A DNA stretch of 64,000 nucleotides from Tigriopus japonicus (GCA_010645155.1 JAAGOF010000243.1:687942-751941), one strand, 5' to 3'; positions 48,245 through 59,332 are shown, counted from the first letter of the stretch. The notes: a model not told the origin generated them from the sequence alone. A program made the numbers and translations.

Positions 48245-48378
48245 AAATAAGGAAGAAATGCTTGAAAGGTTGGAAAAAATGCTTGCAAGGTAAGAAAAAA
48301 TGCTTGAAGAGTAAGAAAAAATGCTTGAAGAGTAAGAAAAAATGCTTGAAAAGTAGGAAAAAGGTTTGAAAAGTAGGA
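48245..48378. repeat. 21-bp tandem array, about six units
   Basis: Successive copies of a unit reading AAGAAAAAATGCTTGAAGAGT with small changes (GAAAAGTAGG, GCAAGGTAAG variants). The units in the middle are nearly identical. It is internal to the 1418-bp hAT element, next to its right subterminal region. Confidence 0.85.
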
Positions 48379-48710
48379 AAATCCCGTTTATCCCAAGGGG
48401 GATAAACGGGACTCTTTTTGGAGGGGATAATCATCATAATAATGGTCGGTGGGACCAACCCTGCCTGTCTTGGACCCTTTCAACCCGAGAAAATCACCAT
48501 TTGATGGGTTCTAAATCAAGAGCTACATATTGAAAGATGTAAAAGATTAAGAGAGAGGGGCCCCAACATATTTATGAAATTTTTAACGTTTATTAAAAAG
48601 TGAAAAGAGTCAACTGCTTCCAAATCTGGAAACCCTGACCATCTCCACTTCACCTTCCCGTGGGTTTTCTTGGAGAGTACACATGTGCAAGGGGTTTGGA
48701 AAAGCAGGGT

Positions 48711-49066
48711 GAATGGACGGAATGAACCGAGAAAAACATTAGTGAAGACCTTGCGTCGCCAGACCCATCTTACGTTGATTTCCAGCATAGTTGCCAGAGC
48801 GAGATATACGATGCTAGTTTTTGGCAAAATACTTTTCCTTGACGATTATCTTCTTTTGAGTAGCATCATTTAGCTGAAATGGCACCTGTTTTTGAGAAAT
48901 GATCCTGTTCGAAAAAATGATAGCCATCGAAGAAACAGAATTGACATGTGGCCAAAAAGTGGCATCAAAAATTATGTCCTAGCAACAATGTTGGAAATCA
49001 CCGCAAGATGGGTCTGGCAACGCAAGGTCTCCGCTGATATTTTTCTCAGTTCAATTAGAGTTTCGA
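48711..49066. repeat. Inverted repeat with arms of about 120 bp and a 115-bp loop
   Basis: The left arm (48711-48833) is the reverse complement of the right arm (48949-49066) at high similarity; the best block reads AAGATGGGTCTGGCAACGCA in right-arm sense. Both arms translate to similar peptides (ATMLEI followed by RWVW and RKV), which follows from the inverted duplication. It may be another foldback or MITE. No target duplication was found. Confidence 0.65.
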
Positions 49067-50701
49067 CGCTAGGGGTTCCAGTAGGGCTGGGATAGAAATA
49101 CTAAAAGGCAGAGATTGGCATTCAAATCTATGATTGCCTGACCCGGCACGGACTGTCTGTGACGTCATTCATCATGCGGGAAGCCGAAGTTCATGATTAA
49201 AGGAACCTTTTCTTCTACGAAACACATCTAATTTATTTCGCTCATTTGATAGGGCAGTTTGGTTATTGAAAGTCCTCAAGTCTGCTGGAAATGTGTCTAA
49301 GGTATTTACCCGATTTGAAAAAAGTGAATTTCAATTAGTGTGGAGTTTTAACAAGGGCCAATTAATGTCACACGATCGGGTGATTGACAACAAAATCTTA
49401 GTGATGTGGAATCTAGGCTTGGGCAAATTTTTTTTACGGGAGGTTGCAATGTAGGGTTACTGCTTGCAGAATGGGTGCTTTGCTCTTGTATATGAGCAAA
49501 CACGAATGTGAGTTTGATTTGCAACCTTGCTCAGAAGTCACGAAAGTCAGGGATGCCTTGCCTTTTGGTGATCCTTAAAGGAAAAACGGGTTTATGAAGA
49601 CTGGTAGATAGAGGGGAATATGATTTCACATAGCTAAATTGGCAACCCCAGCACCAAGTCAGATCACTACAAAATCAACAAAGAAGAAGCACTCTGGTTT
49701 GTTATTGAACTTCGTTAGAATTAGCTGAATGTTCAACTGAATGCTATTGACCAATCACCAGCGTGAATCATCGGCACCGTGTGGTAGCCTACGACGGCCA
49801 GGCTCTAGTAAGGGTCGCTAGGCTGGGAGACTGTAAGTAGGGCGAGCTGATCTCTGGTGTGGGCCTCCCACTCCCTTATTATGGCAGATTTGAAGGACTC
49901 AAAGTTTGTAAAGTTTTTTCCTTTCAATGGCTGTCAATATATCTTGTAATGCGAGGTTTCCATTGACAGGAACTCGAATTTCTACAAGTGAGACACATTG
50001 CTGAACACCAATTTTTTCCTTAGTTTCTACAAGCTACGTCAAGAACAACTCGAGATCCAACCATCTCTCACAGCCCTTTGGTTAATAAAGCAAAGACAAC
50101 ATTTCTGCTTTACTAATCCCTGTTTAGGTTTCAGGACTTATCCAATGAAGGTGTCTCACAATTGGTCGGTAGAGCGTGTGTGGGTAAGTTAGATGATTGA
50201 ACGGTAAAAGAACCAAAGAACAGGTCATTCATTTATTCTGTCTGAGAAGGGTCGAACAGGTTTGAAGGTGAACTAGAGCACATCGTACCAAGGACCAATC
50301 ATGCAAGTACAAATTCCAGAGAGAGCAAGCAATAACGTACACGAATGGTTATCTAAATTCAACTGGCGCAATTAAAGTCGGTATCTAAGGACGCCAAACG
50401 TGTCGTCACAAGCAAAATTGGTCAATAATAATGCTTTGGAATTACAATGATTTAATTAAGAGTTTACCTTCACCATTGAAAACGTTTTGTAATCTTTTGC
50501 GTCGAAAAAATATTAAAAAACAAGTAGCTTTCCAGACTGGTTTTGCATCTTTTCTGGAAATTTAACAGAATACATAGGCAGAGGGGATTTTGAGTCACCT
50601 TGGCTTCATGGCAATTTTTGGAGCGATTGAAAATGGCCGTGCGGCCAATGACTTTGTTGGAAGATAAATCAAGAACCACAGTACCTCGTCCTTGTATAAA
50701 T
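49067..50701. other. Spacer, nothing recognised
   Basis: I see no gene or bounded repeat here. Confidence 0.35.
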
Positions 50702-51920
50702 GTAGTGATTGAGCAAAAGCTACCAGCAGACATGCACTATAAAGAATGAAGTTTGACAACAAAACCGAAGATTTTTTTTGGTTCAAAAACTTCCGAAGCC
50801 TAAATTTTCCCATTTTTTTCTCTTTTTTGGGTGTTGCGGAATTTTTACTACTGCTGCAGGGCATGCAATTCGATGTAAACAAACAAATCAAATAAAATTC
50901 ATACAAATACCATTTTTACGAGATTTGATCTACCAATGAGTTATTGTTAGCAGATCTGTACAACCCTTGAAAAGTGTGTTGATCAGGAATAGTATTTAAG
51001 AATTTATCTAATCCTGCTTCAAAAGCTGCGATTACCCAAAACATCGTACACATGAGCAATTTGAATTTTTAATGAATTTTGTACACATATAGTACATACA
51101 TACGTTTGTTCTCAGATAAGGTTTAGCACTTAACATTTAATTCAGAAGGAAAATGTGCGAGTCATATTTTCTTTTCTTTCTCCTTCTCTTCTTCTTTCCA
51201 ACTCTAAACAAAATCTATTATAATCTTTCTCTCTTGAGTCCAGTTTCTGGTGAAAATAAGCAATAGCTTACCCAGGACTTGAGAAATATCCGTTCTTTGA
51301 GCCGAGAAGCACTGAGTTTCTGGTGTGGGAGGCTAACGACAAGAATTATGATTTACTATAATATTAATTCAATTGCGTTATTTTTCAAGCCAGACCTGGC
51401 TTGTCTGCAGTAGACTACGTAATTCAAATTTTAGCTCAATCGAATGCCGGAGTGAAAAGCTATGCGTTCTCAAACTTATTTACTGAAGAGAGCATAGAGT
51501 GAATGAATTTGCCCTTTTGAGGTAAAGCAATTACCAGAGAAGGGTGAGTTCAATTCATTTATTCTCGGTGGGATTTGCACTAAACTTTGAGTGAGATTAG
51601 CTTTTGACTCCGATGTTCGATTGAGTTGAAAATTGAAATATGAATACTTATTAACATATGCAAGGTCTCATTTGCATAAGAGCGTAAATGAATTGTTCCT
51701 ACTGGAAATCATGATTCCTCTCGTTAGTCTTCCAATGCAGAGAAATTCAGTGGTTCTTGATTAAACTGATGTGTAAACATTGAGATTTCATGTTATTTAC
51801 CAATGTTTACAAATGAACAAAATGTTTCTGAAATACAACACAATACAATATAATTTTGTAGTCGTCTGCTTTCGGTATTGGTTAAGCCCTCTTTAGGCCG
51901 AAACTTTCGGTTTCGGTTAG
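50702..51920. mobile_element. Rearranged relative of the 9229-9547 hAT MITE, split by about 1.1 kb
   Basis: The left part (50702-50830) begins TAGTGATTGAGC and continues with AGCAGACATGCACTATAAAG and AGTTTGACAACAAAA, matching the 9229 element in order but lacking its first CGAAACC block. The right part (about 51862-51920) carries CTGCTTTCGGTATTGGTTAAG, CCCTCTTTAGGCCGAAACTTT and CGGTTTCGGTTAG, matching that element's right subterminus. The intervening sequence is absent from the 319-bp copy. Either a larger element existed, or unrelated DNA inserted into a MITE. The right terminus is decayed. Confidence 0.55.
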
Positions 51921-51998
51921 TTTAAGAGCATCTTATAACAAAAAATTGCATTGAAAAAATCAAATGGAATGTTTTTGAAAATGTTTCAGCTCAATTAA

Positions 51999-52309
51999 CC
52001 CTGCCTTAAATGTCTGTGTTTATCCGCTGATCAGCGCCCCCCTGTGAGCAAATCAAAACATAGTTGCCAGATGGTTATTTGTGATGCCACTCTTTGGGAC
52101 AGCGGCAAACATCTTCTTAGCAATCAAATTTCTCCAAAATGTGTGCCTTTGATAACATAATGCCATTGCAAAGAAATAAAATACTGAAAAAAAATCCTGA
52201 ACTTTTGTGTAAGGGTGGCACTAATAATCACTCCACCGGTGGCAACAATGTTTCAATTTGATTACAGGGGGTGCTGATCAGCGCGTAAACACTGACATTT
52301 AAGGCAGGG
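51999..52309. mobile_element. piggyBac-type MITE, 311 bp, TTAA target duplication
   Basis: The ends CCCTGCCTTAAATGTC and GACATTTAAGGCAGGG are perfect inverted copies and continue imperfectly (TGTGTTTATCCGCTGATCAGCGCC on the left, split by single changes on the right). TTAA flanks at 51995-51998 and 52310-52313. Ends starting CCC next to TTAA are typical of piggyBac-class elements. There is no coding capacity. A decayed opposite-strand copy lies at 42812-43105. Confidence 0.88.
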
Positions 52310-52449
52310 TTAATTCAACTCAGTTAGTTTGAGTTCGAACTTTGATTTCAGTTTAGACTTTGCTGCCCGTTCCAGAACAGCAGCAAAGTTGACTTCCAAA
52401 AATCAAGTAAAACATATCAAGAATGTTAATTGAAGGTTACAAAAATCGC

Positions 52450-52600
52450 CACTAGATGGAGCCAAAACAGGGGCAAAGTCCCTTGATTTCAGATCTATCC
52501 TCAACTTTGATTTTTACCAAAATTGCAGCTTTCATCTTAAAATGGATTTCTCTTCAAATATCGAGTCTTTTGGAGCTCAGCTACGATATTGTTGTGTTCA
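52450..52600 (+). repeat. Dispersed repeat fragment shared with 45879-46020
   Basis: Partner of the fragment at 45879-46020 (shared AAAACAGGGGCAAAGTC and following blocks). Ends are undefined. Confidence 0.5.
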
Positions 52601-52887
52601 AAAAGTAAAAAGTCACACCGAGTAATCACAAATTGGGGCTAAATATTTACCAGAAATACCCACAAATGTTTCTACTATCTCAAGATGGCGCTGATTGTCA
52701 TTTTTCTCTTTGATCAAGCTCAACTTCGCTTCCTTCCGAGGGCTTGCTCTGACGGCGAGTTGTTCATTTTGAGAACAAGAGAGGGCACCCTAGTAGGATG
52801 TGTTAAGGGCATGCTAAATCATGTAAGAGCCATCTAGGTGAAGCGAATGCTAGTTCTCTTTAAAATCTTAAATTGATGAATGATGAC

Positions 52888-53594
52888 CAGGACTGCACAT
52901 TTCATAAAAAGCATTTTATTTTATTTCACTTTTTACGATTCATTTGTATTTTTTCATTATTTTGGTTGATATTCATTTTGGCGTTTTTATCGAAATTTGG
53001 TGCATTTTCTTGCATTTTCCCTATTTATTTGCATTTTTGGCCTTGTGGAATTTTGATGTATTTCCCAAATTGTTAAAGCCCATTACTATTTTCTTGCCTT
53101 TGACATTTTTCAACAAATTCAAATATTTTCCTTTCTTTTTTTCCCTGTGATGTTTGGAGGATCAATCACATCTATTCATTCCTTAAGGACAAATCCTTGA
53201 TTGGATGAAAGAAAAATTGCAAATAAGGAAGACAAGGAATTTTTGAGCACCTTGTTGGAAAACTTCTAGCTTTAAAGTTTCAAGATTTCTCTTTGACATT
53301 TGTATTTTCGGTATTGCCAATAGTTTTTCACTTAAAGAATGAAAGTGAGAGAACAAATCTGTTCCAAGTCATATCTTTCAGACCCAAAACGCAAAAGTTT
53401 TATTACTCTAACAACAATTTAATTTACAACGATTTTTTAACTTGAATTTTTTTTATGTGAAACCAAGATCTATGAAAGTTTTTCACGGTCTTTATGGCCA
53501 TTAAATTTAATCCAAATGCGCCTCAACTGTACGCTCTTTTTCCATTTTCTTTTGCATATTTTGCGTTTTTATTTGCATTATTTGTGCAGCCCTG
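52888..53594. mobile_element. hAT-type non-autonomous element, 707 bp
   Basis: The termini CAGGACTGCACA and TGTGCAGCCCTG are inverted copies with one mismatch. The 8-bp flanks ATGATGAC (52880-52887) and ATAATGAC (53595-53602) differ at one base. Subterminal TTTTATTTGCATT words recur. Open frames at 52873-53150 come from the T-rich composition, not from a transposase. Confidence 0.75.
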
Positions 53595-53602
53595 ATAATG
53601 AC

Positions 53603-55397
53603 TTTCGATTTCCTGAAGTCAAAACAACAAAAAGAGCAAATATTTGAAAAATTTATTCGTAACCCAACTGACACAAACAAATAAAATTATTCCAAGAATG
53701 CCAATATGTATTATGAACTAACTTAAATCTGTAAAACGTAATTATTGGGCGAATTAATTTGCCTCCTACCACGGCAATTCGAGACAAATCTGGAGAGGAA
53801 CAAAACACTGCTTGGCTTTCAATCAAAATCTGGCTTTTGGCTTGGGCTTCCACAATATTACAATAATACTACTTATACAATAGTATATACATTTAACTCA
53901 TATTTTAGATCTGTAAGAAAAAAATAATAATGACAATTTATCATGTGCTATGGAAACCCTTAATGTATATGACTATATTTCGATTTTGCCGTTTCCTCCA
54001 AAATATGCTCAACCAAAATAAACCCAAATATTCGATTGGCACGTTTTAGACGTAATAGCAATCTTGTGGCTCTCCAAAAGGCTCAAGATTATCACCAATT
54101 TTGTTCCTCTTGTGTGTTGCATGTTTTGCTCTTTGGGAAGGGGCCCTTGAGAACTTTGTGTCTTATCGTTTACCCTTATTGCATGTTGAACGTTAAAGCC
54201 AAAGTTACCCATTTCAATCATTGTATTTAAAATAACTAGACAGGGATCGGGTCCTGTTTTGACTAATCCTATTTTTCCAGTTTATTAAAAGTGGAATATT
54301 AATTTGTGTTTCAAACATTTCAGGGTTCTTGTTCTTAAATTATGGTTCTGGTGTATCGTGAGTTGGAATATCGAAGTAAGGTTCATTATAACTTTCTATT
54401 ATTGCACTTGAATTCTTTGAAAATGTTCTAATGGGGGCACTTTTTGTAATATGGTTTGTACCGTGAAGGAATTGAACACCACTTCAAATTTCTCATAATT
54501 TGTTTCCCCCTTATTCTCGTGCGCCTCTCTTATTTTCATAAGCCAATTTTGGCCAAGCATCAAACCATAATGGCCATTTGATGGTGTTTCTCCAGTCCCT
54601 TTTCGTGTCAGGTAGTCATTAATCTAATTGACGCCCAAGCAATATAATTTACCATCGGCAATGATTGCCTATTGATTAAATGGTTTCTCTAAGGTATCGG
54701 AACATTGACATTTCTACTTCCCTCAACCTTTCCCACCATTACTTGTTACCATATCTGAACCCTTCAATACTCATTGCTCGCCATTAGTCTAATATGCATG
54801 CTTCTGTTTCATTCCTAAATTAGAGCCAATCTAAATTTTCTACAGAAGCATTCACAACCTTTAAAATGCACCTCTCGTAAGCCAGTTGGGTTGGAAACAC
54901 TTGAAAGCAAGTGGTCACGAGCATTCTTTCTGCTCTCAAAGTTGCATCAATTGCTCACGAGCAAACCTCAACACTGCCTCCCCCCACCAAAGCAGTGAGG
55001 GTTTGGAGGATCACAATGCTGCTGCTCTGCTCCTTTCAAGTCCTCATTCTAGTCAGTAGTAGTGATAGTTACCTCGGCAGCTTCTTATTCTCATTCTCCT
55101 TTTTGAGTAAAAGTAGGTCCCAGTACTCCCAGTTTTATGGCAATTGGATTTAGCAAAAGACAGAGTGCCAGAAGGGAGGAGTCCTTTTTTCTGTAGGGAA
55201 TAGGAATGCTTCCAACACAACTCAAGGGTTGGGTCAGATGATGTTTTTGTTCTCGTGAGTCATGTGTACGTAAATTTGCATATGCGGACAAGAAACATGA
55301 ACAACACCATTGCTCAGATCTCAGCAACTAGGAAATGCATTTGAATGAGTATACAGAACTTTGATTTGAGTACGTGTCCTCCAAAGTGTTCTTCAAC
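53603..55397. other. Spacer upstream of the DDAH-like gene
   Basis: No gene is seen. A frame at 54911-55153 starts with GTG and reads into a hydrophobic, serine-rich stretch without family resemblance. The promoter of the DDAH-like gene should lie near the right end of this interval. I could not define a TATA box or initiator. Confidence 0.4.
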
Positions 55398-58300
55398 ATG
55401 GCATCTACCAAATACACACATGCCATAGTGTCTCGTGTTCCTGATATATTCTCCAAACAAGCCAATGTAAGTTGAAAATCATTTCTGTTTGGATCCTTAT
55501 TATTTTTCTCTAACATTGTAAATGTCCCGAAATTTACAGTCTTGCTCGACAATCAATCTACAACTTGCCCGCAACCAACATTTGGCCTTATTGACGGCAA
55601 TTCGAGGGTTGGGCGTGGATGTCTTGGAGCTCCCTCCTGATGAAAACTCTTTAGATTCCGTTTATACCCAAGATTTGGCCGTTATTGTGAATGGAATTGC
55701 TTTGATGTGCCGCCCAGGTCCTCATCGTCAAGCTGAGGTATTAAATCTATAAGGTCAGACAAATCAAAACAACCTGTCATGTAAATTTGTGTTATTTTAG
55801 GTGGATAACGTGAAAGCCGTGTTAAAAAAAGAGCTCCATCAAACGGTAGTGGAGCCTACCTCGTCCAAAGCGTTGCTTTCAGGTTCAGATGTGCTTTTTA
55901 CGGGTAGGGAGTTTTTCGTGGGGATATCACAGTCCACTAATACAGAAGGAGCCGTAGCTGTGGCCGCAACTTGGCCGGAATATCCCTGTACTCCAGTCAA
56001 GGTAAAGTTATTTTCAAGGTTGAATACTAATTACACCGATTACATCAAAATCAAGTCAATTTAACGTTCCTTGACTATACTCTAACCTTCCTTTCAAACA
56101 TCTTACGATATGGGAGAGTATACTTAAAGGCCGTTAATAAGACTTGATTTGCTATACTCGAGCTGTTTTTATTAGTGCTGATAATATGCGGCCTATGAAC
56201 GTTACTTGGTTATGGATCGTTTTTGATATCTTTGGTATTACAGGTGGATGGTCCATACCATTTAAAGACATTTCTCAATATGGCTGGTCCTGAAGTGATA
56301 AGTGTTGGGGCGGGCCCTGAAGCCCAGAATATTTTGAAGCGGATGGAGCGGGAGGCCACCCATCGTTATCAAACTTTGACTCTACCAGAAGATCGAGCTG
56401 CCAATTGCCTCTTTGTGAATGGGACCTTGATTCACAAAAGTAAAGAAGAGGCACCCAAATCCGACCATGTAAGAGATTAACCTGCTAATAAATTAGTAAG
56501 AATGATGACGGCATGACTAAGCTGCTTTCCAGATGAGACAAACAAGCAACAACATAACCAATCTTTAGGATTTACAGAAGCTAAGCACAAGTGTTGGTCC
56601 CCCCAAAAATATCAGAATATAGTAAAAGTATAATAAGCATAAGACATATCTTGTGATTTTCCAACAAAACAGCATTTTTAAGGTCTAAGTATGCATTTCA
56701 AGTGGGGGATGGTACACGTATGTGCTATCCTATTCTAAGGGTACATGTTTTTGACCCATTCGAAAGTACATCGAAAGCTTGGATTGCCTTTGTTGGATGA
56801 AGAAGTTAGACACGCAAATTATTCTCCAGAAACCCATCCCAAGTGAGGGCCATTTCTTTAACGTAAAAAAACTCACGAATTAACAATATTTGGTGTGCAA
56901 AAAAGTGTTAACTTCAAGCCTTCCCCGAGCTTCCCATTTCGTTTCTTTTTAGCACATATTTTTGTAAAATTGTCGCGAAGCTCTGACTTTCTTTATGTTG
57001 GAGCAATTTTAATGCTATGAATAATCTTTTTCGACAAAAATACGCCGAACATTCTGCCGTGAAATCATTTTTTAAACGCTTTGAGAAAGTGATGAAATGT
57101 TGGGGAAGTATTTTTTTCCGGGCTCATATTTCCTTTCTGGGATTTTTCAAGATTTTATGATGTTTCCGAGACCCCTTTTTAAAATACAAAAGACAACGCA
57201 TCAATACCAAAACTTAGTGGATTTTGAAGAATTTTTTTTTTTTTGAGATGAAGGAAAAATCGAGGGACATTCAAAAGAATTGTTCAAATTCATAGTGCAA
57301 TTTGCAAAATGCAACATAGTGATAGCATTCCAGACGAGCAACATGGATTTCGCACTGGTTTTAACACAATGTCACAATTAGTTCAGCACTTTGACGACAA
57401 ATAGAGGGACTACAGCATAATGATTGCGTCGATGTTGTTTATTTGGACTTTGCGAAAGCGTTTGACAAAGTGGACCACAATCTGCTGCTCCAGTGTTTGG
57501 CCAATCTTGGAATAAAATGTAAGGTCCTTACATGGCCAAAAAACTTTCTGACAAACCGCACCCAAAGGTGAAAATTGAAGGAACCCTTGGGTGCTCTCAC
57601 CATGTCTTGTCAGGTGTCCCTCAGGGTTCAATCTTAGGCCCGATTTTATTCGTACTCTTTATTACCCCGCTACAACAATTACCTTTCCAATCGTCAATTT
57701 CCTCGTTTGCTGACGATACAAAACTAGTTTTTGGCAGAAACTTGCAAAATTTGAAGAATCTCCAGAGATCTGGGAGTAATTATAGAGGATAATGGAAATT
57801 TTGAAGAACACGTTCAAACCAAAGTGATCAAAGCGTTCCAAGCATGTGGATGGATTTATAGAACTTTCCAGTCCAGAGACCCTTTCATCATGAAAAATAT
57901 TTATAAATCAATAGTCCAACCTCATCTGGAATATGCCTCCCCAATTTGGGCTCCAATGAGCACGGCAGGGTTAAACAAGATTGAAAGGGTGCAACGATGC
58001 TTTACCCGCTGTATTGACGGTACGCTCAATTTAAATTATTGGGAAAGGCTGCAAAAGTTGGAATTATATAGTGTCCAAGGGCGGTACGAAAGATGTCAAA
58101 TTCTTTGTTTTCAAATGTCTACACGGCTACTGCCCAAACCCAGGAATAGAGTACACGATTAGCGAGAGGAGAGGTATTACATGTATCCCAAGGTATAAAG
58201 CTTCTTCAATTGACAATAAGTTGCTAAAAAATCTAAAGACGTCTTCAGTTTTAAATCGAGCGCTCCCAACCTGTACAACCTTCTTCCTCAACATCTCAGA

Positions 58301-58889
58301 CGAATCTACACATTAGATGATACTTTGTCTAGTTTCAAACGTGACTTGGATCGTTTCCTACAAATTGTTCCTGGCCAACACTGAATACCGGGGTACCCAA
58401 AAGCGGCAAATTTAAATTCGTTGCATGACCAAGTATTTTATAAAAACTAACACCTAACATTGCAGGGAAATCATTCCCTTGCATCGGTTAAAAACCCGTG
58501 AAGAAGCAAGGAAAAAAAATTCTAAAAAAATGGTTTGCACTATTCAAATAGCCCACGTACACCGTAACTACTTTGTGAAGCCATAATATGTTAAAAATGT
58601 AAATAAATTCAATTTCAAAGATTTCAAAGAAGCTCCTTTTGACAAATTGGCCGGTATGCCGATGATTAATGTCACTTTTTCAGTCAGAATCGGTCACCAA
58701 ATAGGAGAGAAACTTCACTCAGTGACTCTTTATTAACATACAAATCCCTTTTTCCAGGTATTTTCTGCAAAAATCGATTTCCCGCGAATACCTCTGCCAA
58801 TCTCAGAGTTTTCCAAAACTCCTTCACAACGTCCATTGTCATCATTGATCATCCTACTACGAAAAACCAAACACGTGCGCCGAATCTAA
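55398..58889 (+). CDS. DDAH-family protein lacking catalytic residues, probable pseudoenzyme (5 exons)
   Basis: The exons 55398-55466, 55540-55737, 55801-56001, 56244-56468 and 58758-58889 all join at phase 0 with GT-AG borders and give 274 residues (human DDAH1 has 285). Family blocks are clear: THAIVSRVPD, LGVDVLELPPDE, DVLFTGREFFVG, the HLKTF segment, and a last exon opening VFSAKIDFPRIPLPISEF, matching the DDAH C-terminal region. DDAH hydrolyses asymmetric dimethylarginine to citrulline and dimethylamine, relieving nitric oxide synthase inhibition. By alignment with human DDAH1 from memory, Asp73, Asp79, Arg98 and His173 are kept (D62, D68, R86, H162). Glu78 is Q67, Asp127 is S116, Arg145 is S134, and no cysteine exists in the last exon where Cys274 should be. 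Exon 5 has two overlapping alternative frames, one of them readable as SFTTSIVII, so a small indel is possible; neither restores a cysteine in the expected place. Confidence 0.85.
56024..56193. repeat. Truncated copy of the GGCCGCAT MITE family in DDAH-like intron 3
   Basis: It contains AAAATCAAGTCAATTTAACG and GAGAGTATACTT, and ends ATAATATGCGGCC, matching the interior and right end of 37889-38085. The left terminus is missing. It fills most of the 242-bp intron. Confidence 0.6.
57265..58629 (+). mobile_element. 5'-truncated, broken non-LTR retrotransposon (reverse transcriptase part, CR1/Jockey-like)
   Basis: Only the reverse transcriptase and C-terminal parts remain. In successive frames one reads DEQHGFRTG (57333 on), VVYLDFAKAFDKVDHNLLL, LSGVPQGSILGPILFVLFI, the catalytic SFADDTKLVF, and then a C-terminal domain (PHLEYASPIWAP; VQRCFTRCIDG) ending PGQH before a stop at 58382-58384. 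A stop after HFDDK and frame changes near 57416 and 57566 break it. The text jumps from LKNLQ directly to DLGVIIEDNG, so an internal deletion removed the expected linker. The 3' end may be marked by a doubled ATTTCAAAG (about 58612-58629), as in LINEs that end in short tandem repeats. It lies in DDAH-like intron 4, in the same orientation as the gene. Confidence 0.88.
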
Positions 58890-59239
58890 GCCAACCCTGA
58901 ATGATACAAATGATCCTAGCTGACCTGATTGCCACAATCCACAAGACAGTTTTTCACGGAATTTTTCAGTGTATGTTCGTGGACGAGCAGACCCGGTCTT
59001 TGAATACTGTAGCATGTAGTAACCAGTTCAATTTTCCAAGTTGTGAGAAAAGGATTCAGAGCTGGTCCAGCTCACGAATTCCTCATTTACGTCTCTTCCA
59101 ATTGTCCATTGTATTTATGAGAGCATATTTGCCCTATTCTAGTCCAGTCTATATCCTAATATTGCATTCGTTAAGCCGAGAAAGCTACAGCTGCATTCAA
59201 CACCAACACCAAATTTGTGGTATTTGAAACGAAGATCTG

Positions 59240-59245
59240 AATAAA
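59240..59245 (+). terminator. Candidate poly(A) signal of the DDAH-like gene
   Basis: AATAAA about 350 bases after the stop at 58889. It is the first canonical hexamer I noticed downstream, so the 3' UTR would be moderately long. Confidence 0.35.
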
Positions 59246-59332
59246 AACAAAAGTGCCATCTGTATCAATCTTACGGTATAAATTTATATGGTTGCGATTG
59301 CTTTTTTGTTATTCATTTTTGAATGACATCAA

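Larger units (their letters stand above)
47046..48463. mobile_element. hAT-family element, 1418 bp, non-autonomous or decayed, hosting a nested element
   Basis: The left end CAGGGTTGGTC and the right end GACCAACCCTG are exact inverted copies. CCTGTCTT flanks at 47038-47045 and again at 48464-48471, a perfect 8-bp target duplication. CAGGG termini and 8-bp duplications define hAT. Subterminal GGGATAAACGGGA words occur in both arms in inverted orientation, as expected for transposase-binding motifs. No transposase is readable. A second hAT-like element (47352-47838) is inserted within it, and a 21-bp tandem array lies near its right end. Confidence 0.88.

Noticed and set aside
52873..53150. Hydrophobic membrane-protein-like frames
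   Set aside because: They arise from T-rich sequence inside the 707-bp hAT element and overlap each other in two frames.
58901..59227. Coding frame just after the DDAH-like gene as an extra exon
   Set aside because: No acceptor in phase and no resemblance to the DDAH C-terminus; more likely 3' UTR.
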